Assembly (NCBI RefSeq): GCF_003731765.1
Contig: NZ_MOAL01000004.1
Coordinates: 1,488,001-1,552,000, forward strand
Direction: 5' to 3'
Length of the DNA stretch: 64,000 nt
Source of the DNA: Pseudomonas chlororaphis
Lineage (GTDB): Bacteria > Pseudomonadota > Gammaproteobacteria > Pseudomonadales > Pseudomonadaceae
Shown: positions 1 through 9,000 of the stretch, one piece after another
Numbering within the stretch: the first letter of the stretch is position 1
Layout of the letters: each line of letters opens with the position of its first letter
The notes under the pieces: model-generated
What the model was told of the DNA's origin: nothing
The model's database searches: none
What the model saw: only the letters and a program-made list of their open reading frames with translations
Position numbers and translations under genes: made by a program

Positions 1-2
1 GG

Positions 3-3000
3 GGCTACCTCAACCGTGCCGATTTGACCGCCGAGCGTTTTCTGCACGACCCGTTCAGCGATCAGCTCCAGGCGCGCATGTACCGCAGCGGCGACCTGGC
101 GCGCTGGCTCGCCGACGGCAGCCTGGAATACCTGGGGCGCAACGACGACCAGGTGAAAATCCGTGGCCTGCGCATTGAATTGGGGGAAATCGAAAACCGC
201 CTCAACCAACTGGCCGGCATTCGCGAAGCCGTGGTGGTGGCCCGTGAGGATGAACCGGGCCAGCCCCGGCTGGTGGCCTATTTCACCGAACAGGCAGAGG
301 TCGAACCCTTGGCCCCGGCCGAGCTGCGCCAGCAACTGCTGGCCCACCTGCCGGACTACATGGTGCCGGTGGCCTACGTGAAACTCGACGGCTTGCCGCT
401 GACTGCCAACGGCAAGCTGGACCAGCGCGCCCTGCCCAAACCCGACCGGGCGGCGACCTTCAGCCGCGCCTACGAGGCGCCCCTGGGCGAACTCGAAACC
501 ACCCTGGCGCAGATCTGGGCCGAGGTGCTGCAGGTCGAGCGCGTGGGGCGTGGCGATCACTTTTTCGAGCTGGGCGGGCATTCCCTGCTGGCGATGCGCA
601 TGGTCTCCCAGGTGCGCCTGCAGCTGGGGGTGGAGCTGGCCCTGGGCGAGCTGTTTGCCAACCCCGAACTGGCCGCCGTGGCCCAGGTGCTGGCCCAGGC
701 GGGGCGCAGCGCCTTGCCACCGATCCTGGCGGTGCCGCGGGACGAGCCGTTGCCCCTGTCGTTTGCCCAGCAACGGCTGTGGTTTATCGCCCAGTTGAAA
801 GGGGTGGAAAGCGCCTACAACATTCCCATCGCGCTCGGCCTGCGGGGTCGCCTGGATACCGTGGCCCTGCAACGGGCCCTGGCGCGGATCGTCGAACGCC
901 ATGACAGTCTGCGTAGCCGCTTCACCCTGGACAACGACGAGCCCTGGGTGCAGATCACCCCGGCCGAGGCCGGCTTCCCATTGCCGTGCGAGGACTTGGC
1001 CGGCCAGCCCCTGGACCTGCTGCAGGAACAGGTGCGGGCCTACAGCGCCCAGGCCTTCGACCTGCAACAGGGGCCGCTGATTCGAGGGCAACTGCTGCGC
1101 CTGGCGGATGAGCACCATGTGCTGCTGCTGGCCTTGCACCATATCGTTGCCGACGGCTGGTCGATGGGCGTGCTGACCCGGGAACTGGTGGCGCTGTACC
1201 AGGCCTTCAGCCAGGGCCAGGACGACCCGCTGCCGGCGCTGGCCTTGCAGTACGGCGATTTTGCCGTGTGGCAACGGCGCTGGCTCAGCGGCGAGTTGCT
1301 GCTCAAGCAAAGTGCCTACTGGCAACAAGCCCTGGCCGGCGCCCCGGCCGTGTTGTCGCTGCCCAGTGACCGGCCACGCCCGGCCCAGCAGGATTACGCC
1401 GGTGGCTGTGTCGAGCTGTGCCTGGATGAACGCCTGAGTGCCGGGCTCCAAGCCCTGAGCCAGCGCCATGGCAGCACCGTGTTCATGACCCTGCTGGCGG
1501 GCTGGAGCCTGCTGCTGAGCAAGCTCAGCGGCCAGCCTGACCTGATGATCGGCTCGCCGGTGGCCAACCGCACCCGGGCCGAGGTTGAAGGCTTGATCGG
1601 CCTGTTCGTCAACACCCTGGCCCTGCGCATCGATGTTTCGGCGGCGCACACCGTCGAAGCCCTGCTGGCCCAGGTCAAGGCCGTGACCCTGCAAGCCCAG
1701 GCCCATCAGGACTTGCCGTTCGAGCAGGTGGTGGAAGTCACCCGGCCCCAGCGCAGCCTGTCCCACAGCCCGTTGTTCCAGCACATGCTGGCCTGGGACA
1801 GCGGCTCGGGATCGGCCCTGGTGCTGGGCGACCTGCAACTGGAGGCGGTCAGTGGCGGCGAGCATTTCGCCAAGTTCGACCTGAGCCTGACCCTGGGTCA
1901 GAGCGAAGGGCGGATCGGCGGGTCCCTGGTGTACGCCACGGCCTTGTTCGATCACGCCACGGTCGAGCGTTACCTGGGGTACTTCGAGGCGGTGTTGCAG
2001 GCCATGGTCGCCAATGACCAGCAGGCCCCGGAGCACATCAGCCTGCTTGACCCGCAGGCCCGGGAGCAGGTGCTGCACGGCTTCAACCCGGCGCCGGCGG
2101 ACTTCGCCCGGGGGCAGACCCTGCATGGCCGCTTCGAGGCCCAGGCGCGGCTCACCCCCCATGCCCTGGCCGTGCAAGCCGGCGACCAGCGCCTGAGTTA
2201 TCGCGAACTCAACGAGCGCGCCAACCAACTGGCCCATCACCTGCGCGAGCAGGGTGTGGGGGTGGATTCGCGGGTGGCTATCTGCGTTGAACGCGGGCCG
2301 GGCATGGTCATCGGCCTGCTGGCGATCCTCAAGGCCGGTGGCGCCTATGTGCCCCTGGACCCGAATCACCCAGCGCAGCGTCTGGCCTGGCTGCTGGAGG
2401 ATTGCGCGCCGGTGGCGGTGCTGGTCGAGGACGCCACCCGCGGCCTGCTCGGCGCTGTGGAGACGCCGCTGATCAGTGTTGACCAGCGCTGGCTGCAGCC
2501 GTCGAACAACCCCGACGTGCCGGAGTTGAACGCCCAGCACCTGGTGTATGTGGTCTACACCTCCGGCTCCACCGGCCTGCCCAAAGGGGTGATGCTGGAG
2601 CACCACAACCTGCTCAATCTGGTGGATTGGCATAACCAGGCCTTCGCCCAAGGGCCGGGCAGCCAGACCAGCAGCGTTGCCGGTTTCGGCTTTGACGCCA
2701 TGGCCTGGGAAATCTGGCCGGCCTTGTGCGTCGGCGCCACGGTGCACCTGCCGCCGGCCGGCGTGGGCAGTGCCAACCTCGATGCGTTGCTGGACTGGTG
2801 GCGCGCCCAGCCCCTGGACCTGAGCTTCCTGCCGACCCCGGTGGCCGAATACGCCTTTGCCCAGCAGTTGGGTCACCCGACCTTGCGCACCCTGTTGATC
2901 GGCGGTGACCGCCTACGGCAGTTCGCCGAGGAACAGCGCTTCAGCGTGGTCAACAACTACGGGCCGACCGAAGCCGCCGTCGTGGCGACCTCGGGTCGTA

Positions 3001-6000
3001 TCGAGGCCGGGCAGGCCCTGCACATCGGTACGCCCATCGCCAACACCCGGATCTATTTGCTGGACGAACAGCTGCGGCCAGTGCCGATCGGTGTGGCCGG
3101 TGAGCTGTACATCGGCGGTGCCGGGGTGGCGCGGGGTTACCTGCACCGCCCGGACCTGACTGCCGAACGCTTCCTCGACGACCCCTTCGTCGAGACGCCG
3201 GGCGCCCGTATGTACCGCAGCGGCGACCTGGCCCGCTGGCTGGCCGACGGCCGTATCGACTACCTGGGACGCAATGACGACCAGGTGAAAATCCGCGGCG
3301 TGCGCATCGAGCTGGGCGAGATCGAAACCCGCCTCAACGGTTACCCCGGGGTCCAGGAGGCGGTGCTGCTGGCCCGTGAGGACGAACCGGGGCAGACCCG
3401 GCTGGTGGCTTATTTCACCCTGGCCGAGGCGGGCGTCGAGGTGGCGGCCGCCGAGTTGCGCGCCCACCTGCTGACCCAGTTGCCGGACTACATGGTGCCG
3501 GTGGCGTATGTACGGATGGACGCGTTGCCCTTGACCGCCAACGGCAAGCTCGACCGCCGGGCCTTGCCCAAACCGGACCTGACGGCGTTGCTCAGCCGCG
3601 ACTATGAAGCGCCCCAAGGCCCCGTCGAAATCCGCCTGGCGCAGATCTGGGCACCGCTGCTGCAGGTGGAGCGGGTGGGGCGTCACGATCACTTCTTTGA
3701 ACTCGGCGGCCACTCGCTGCTGGCCATGCGCATGGTGTCCCAGGTGCGGGCGCAACTGGGCCTGGAACTGGCCCTGGGCGAGCTGTTCGCCAACCCGGAA
3801 CTGGCCGCCGTGGCCCGGGCCCTGGAGCAGGCCCAGGCGGACAGCCTGCCGCCGATCCTGGCGGCCACCGGGGAACCGAAATTACCGCTGTCGTTTGCCC
3901 AGCAGCGGCTGTGGTTCCTGGCGCAGATAGAGGGCGTCGGCAGTGCCTACAACATCCCCTTGGGCCTGGGGTTGCGCGGGCCGTTGCACGTGACAGCGCT
4001 GATCCAGGCCCTGGAGCGCATCGTCGAGCGCCATCAGGTGCTGCGCAGCCGCTTTGTGCAGATCGACGATGAACCCCAGGTGTTGATGGCGGCGGCCGAG
4101 GGCCTGTTGAACCTCGCTCGCCACGACCTGACGACCGCACCCGAAGCCTTGCAGGCCCTGGTGCAACGGGAGGCCAGCGAGCCGTTCGACCTGGCCCGCG
4201 GGCCGCTGATTCGCGGGCACTTGGCGCAACTGGGCCGCGAGCACCATGTGCTGTTGCTGACCTTGCACCACAGCGTCGCCGATGGTTGGTCGATGGGCGT
4301 GCTGACCCGTGAGTTGATGGCGCTGTATGCCGCCTTCAGCCAGGGCCAGGCCGACCCGTTGCCGCCGCTGGCGGTGCAGTACAGCGACTTTGCCCTGTGG
4401 CAGCGACGCTGGCTCAGCGGTGAACGCCTGCAACAGCAAAGCGCCTACTGGCAGCAGGCCCTGGCCGGTGCCCCGGCCTTGCTCAGCGTGCCCAGCGACC
4501 GGCCACGCCCGGCGCAGCAGGATTACACGGGGGGCAGCGTCGAGCTGCGGCTGGATGCGGACTTGAGCCTGGAGCTCAAGGCCCTGAGCCGACGTCACGG
4601 CACCACCTTGTACATGACCTTGCTGGCCGCCTGGGGCGCCTTGCTCAGTCGCCTGGCCGGGCAAACCGACGTGGTGATCGGCTCGCCGGTGGCCAACCGC
4701 ATGCGCGCCGAGGTCGAAGGGCTGATCGGCCTGTTCGTCAACACCCTGGCCCTGCGCATCGAGGTGTCGGCGGGGTTGGACGTCGCCGGGCTGCTGGCCC
4801 AGGTCAAGGCCCGGGTGCTGGAAGCCCAGGATCACCAGGACCTGCCGTTCGAGCAGGTGGTGGAAATCACCCGGCCGCAGCGCAGCCTGGCCCACAGCCC
4901 GCTGTTCCAGAGCATGCTGTCCTGGGACGCGCAACCGGGCACGGCCCTGGCCCTGGATGAGTTGCAACTGGAAGTGCTGGGCGGTGGCGAGACCTTCGCC
5001 AAGTTCGACCTGGCGTTGAACCTGGGTGAGGTCCAGGGGCAGATTGCCGGCTCCCTGGTGTACGCCTCGGCCCTGTTCGACGCCGCCACCGTCCAGCGCT
5101 ACGCCGGCTATTTCGAGCGCCTGCTGCGGGCCATGGTCGCCCATGACCAGGGGCTGCTGGAGCAGGTGCCGCTGCTGGATGAGCAGGAGCGCGAACAACT
5201 GTTGGTGCAGTTCAACGCGACCCACGAGGCCTTCGACCTGGAGCAAAGCATTCACGGCTTGTTCGAAGCCCAGGTGCAGCGCAGCCCGGACGCCGTGGCC
5301 CTGGTGGCGGAGGGCGAGGCCCTGACCTACCGCCAGCTCAATGCCCGGGCCAACCAGTTGGCCCGTCACCTGAGCGAGCAAGGCGTGGGGCCGGATGCCC
5401 GGGTGGCGATCTGCGTCGAGCGCAGCCAGGAGATGGTCATCGGCTTGCTGGCGATTCTCAAGGCGGGCGGCGGTTATGTGCCGATCGACCCGAGCTACCC
5501 GGCGGAACGCATCGCCTACATGCTTGACGACAGCGCGCCGGTGGCGGTGCTGCTGCATGGCGCCACCCGGCACTTGCTGGGTGCGGTGGCCGCGCCTTTG
5601 ATCGACCTCGACCAGCCGGTCTGGGACGCGCAGCCATCCAGCGACCTGCCGGTTGCCGGCCTCGGCCCGCGGCACCTGGCGTACGTGATCTACACCTCCG
5701 GTTCCACCGGGCAGCCCAAAGGCGTGATGAACGAGCACCGGGCGCTGGTCAACCGCCTGCTGTGGATGCAGCAGGCTTACGGCCTGACATCGGCGGACGC
5801 GGTGTTGCAGAAAACCCCGTTCAGCTTCGACGTCTCGGTGTGGGAATTCTTCTGGCCGCTGATGACCGGTGCGCGCCTGGTGATGGCGCGCCCGGACGGG
5901 CACAAGGACCCGAGCTACCTGAGCCGGGTGATACAGGTTGCAGGCATCAGCACCCTGCATTTTGTGCCGTCGATGCTCGATGTGTTCCTGGCCCAGGGCG

Positions 6001-9000
6001 AGGCCGCCGACGGCCACTCGCTGGTGCGGGTGATCTGCAGCGGCGAGGCGCTGCCGGGCAGCCTGGTGCGGCGCTTCAAGCAGCAACTGCCAAGCTGCGA
6101 GTTGCACAACCTCTATGGCCCGACCGAGGCCGCAGTGGACGTTACCGCTTGGCACTGTGGCGGGCCGCTGGATGCGACCCCGGACAACACGCCGATCGGC
6201 AAGCCCATTGCCAACACGGGCATGTACCTGCTCGACGAGCAGCTGCAGCCGGTGCCGCTGGGCGTGACCGGCGAGCTGTATATCGCCGGGGTGCAAGTGG
6301 CGCGCGGTTACCTGAACCGGCCAGAGCTGAACGCCGAGCGCTTTTTGCGCGACCCGTTCAGTGCCGAACCCGGTGCGCGGATGTACCGCACCGGCGACGT
6401 TGGGCGCTACCTGGCCGATGGCAACCTGGAGTACCTGGGGCGCAACGATGACCAGGTGAAGATCCGTGGCCTGCGCATCGAACTGGGGGAAATCCAGGCG
6501 CGCCTGACCCAGCTTCCCGGGATCAAGGAGGCGGTGGTGCTGGCCCGTGAAGACGTGCCGGGAGACAAGCGCCTGGTGGCCTATTACACCGGCGACGGCA
6601 GCGGCCAGGTGCTGGACATCGAGCAACTGCGCAGCCACCTGCTGCAACACCTGCCGGAGTACATGGTGCCGGCACTGTTTGTGCACTTGGAGGCGCTGCC
6701 CCTGAGCCCCAACGGCAAGCTCGACCGCAAGGCCTTGCCGGCCCCGGGGTTGGGTTCGCTGCAGGCGCGGCCTTACGAAGCCCCCATCGGCGACACCGAA
6801 ACCCTGCTGGCGGGGCTGTGGGCCGAACTGCTCAACGTGGAGCGAGTCGGGCGCCATGACCACTTCTTCGAGCTGGGCGGGCACTCGCTGCTGGCGATCA
6901 ACCTGATCGGGCGCATGCGCCGCGCCGGGCTGGCGGCGGATGTGCGGGTGCTGTTCGGCCAACCGACCCTGGCGGCCCTGGCCGCTGCGGTGGGCGAGGG
7001 CCGGGAGGTGGACGTGCCGGCCAACTTGATCGACCGCGATTGCCCGCGCATTACCCCGCAATGCTTGCCGCTGCTGGACCTGGAGCAAAGCGCGATCGAC
7101 CACGTCGTTGCCCAGGTGCCCGGCGGCGTGCGCAACGTGCAGGACATCTACCCCCTGGCGCCGTTGCAGGCGGGGATCCTCTATCACCACATTCTGTCCA
7201 CCCAGGGCGACCCCTACCTGTTGCAGGCGCAGTTTGCCTTCTCCAGCCCTGAACGCCTGGAGGCCTTTACCCAAGCCTTGCAGGCGGTGATCGAACGCAA
7301 CGACATTCTGCGCACCGCGGTGTTCTGGGACGGGCTCGAAGAACCCGTGCAGGTGGTGCTGCGCCAGGCCACGCTGCACGTTGAAGCGGTGCAGGTGCGA
7401 GCCAGTGGCGGTGATGTGCTGGAGCAGTTGCTGACCCGTTTCGACCCCCGGCATTTCCGCCTGGACCTGGCCCAGGCGCCGCTGATTCGCCTGTACCACG
7501 CCTGGGACAAGGCCCAGCAGCGGGTGGTGGCCTTGCTGCTGTTCCATCACCTGGTCATGGACCATGTCGGCCTGGAGGTGTTGCAGCAGGAGGTCCAGGC
7601 CTGCCTGCTGGACCGGGCCGACCAGTTGGCCGCGGCAGTGCCTTACCGTAACTACGTGGCCCAGACCCGCCTGGGAATGGGCGAGCAGGAACACGAGGCG
7701 TTCTTTGGCGAGATGCTCGGCGACATCGACGAGCCGACCCTGCCGTTCGGCCTGGCCCAGGTCCAGGGCGACGGTCGGGACATCGAAGAGGCCCAGCAGG
7801 CGTTGGGCGAACCGTTGAACCAGCGCTTGCGCACCCAGGCCCGGCAGTTGGGGGTGAGTGCCGCGAGCCTGGTGCACTTGGCCTGGGCCCAGGTATTGGG
7901 TGCCGTGTCGGGCCAGGATCACGCGGTGTTCGGCACCGTGCTGTTTGGCCGGATGCAAGGCGGCGAGGGCGCCGAACGGGCCCTGGGGGTGTTTATCAAT
8001 ACCTTGCCGCTGCGGGTCGACCTCGGCGATCAAGGGGTGCGTACCGCGTTGCTGGCCACCCATGCGCGGCTGGCCCGCCTGCTGGCCCACGAGCACGCGC
8101 CGTTGGCCCTGGCCCAGCGCTGCAGCGGGGTGGCACCGCCGACGCCGCTGTTCAGCGCCTTGCTCAACTACCGTCACAGCGCCGTCGGTAGCGCGCCTTC
8201 GACCGAGGCCAGTGGTGCCTGGCAGGGTATGCATTTACTCAAGGCCGAGGAACGCAGCAACTACCTGCTGACCCTGAGCGTGGACGACCTGGGCCATGAC
8301 TTCATGCTCAGCGTGATGGCCGGCTGCGGCATCGGCGCGCAACGGGTGGCGGACTACATGCACGCGGCGCTGGAGAACCTGGTGCAGGCCCTGGAGCAGG
8401 CGCCGGAGCGGGCCATCAGCCACCTGTCGATCCTCTCGACGGCTGAGCGCCGGCAACTGTTGGTGCAATTCAACGCCAGCAGCCGCGACTTCCCCCGGGA
8501 GCAGACCGTGCACCGGCTGTTTGAGGCCCAGGCGCAGTTGCGGCCGCAAGCCGTGGCGGCGGTGCACGGCAGCGAGTCCCTGAGTTACGCCGAGCTCAAC
8601 CAGCGCGCCAACCGACTGGCGCACCACCTGCTCGACCTGGGTGTGCAACCGGGGGACAACGTGGCGTTGCTGTTGCCGCGCTCCTTCGAGCTGTTGCTCG
8701 GCCAACTGGCGATCAGCAAGTGCGCGGCGGTCTATGTGCCGCTGGACATCAACGCCCCGGCTGAGCGCCTGGGCTTTATGCTCGACGATTGCCAGGCGGT
8801 GCTGTTGCTGACCCAGGGCGAGCCGACGCTGGAGCATCCGGTGCCGCGCCTTAACCTGGCGCAATCGAGCCTGATGCACGCAGGCGTTACTGCCGGGCCG
8901 AGCCATGATCCGCAACTGCCGCAGTCGTCCGAAACGGCGGCTTACATCATGTACACCTCCGGTTCCACCGGGACCCCCAAAGGCGTGTTGGTGCCGCACC

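Noticed and set aside
3882..8234. A 1450-codon open frame on the minus strand inside the synthetase
   Set aside because: It is the mirror of GC-rich, codon-biased DNA; the plus strand encodes unmistakable synthetase domains, and the antisense protein has no motif.
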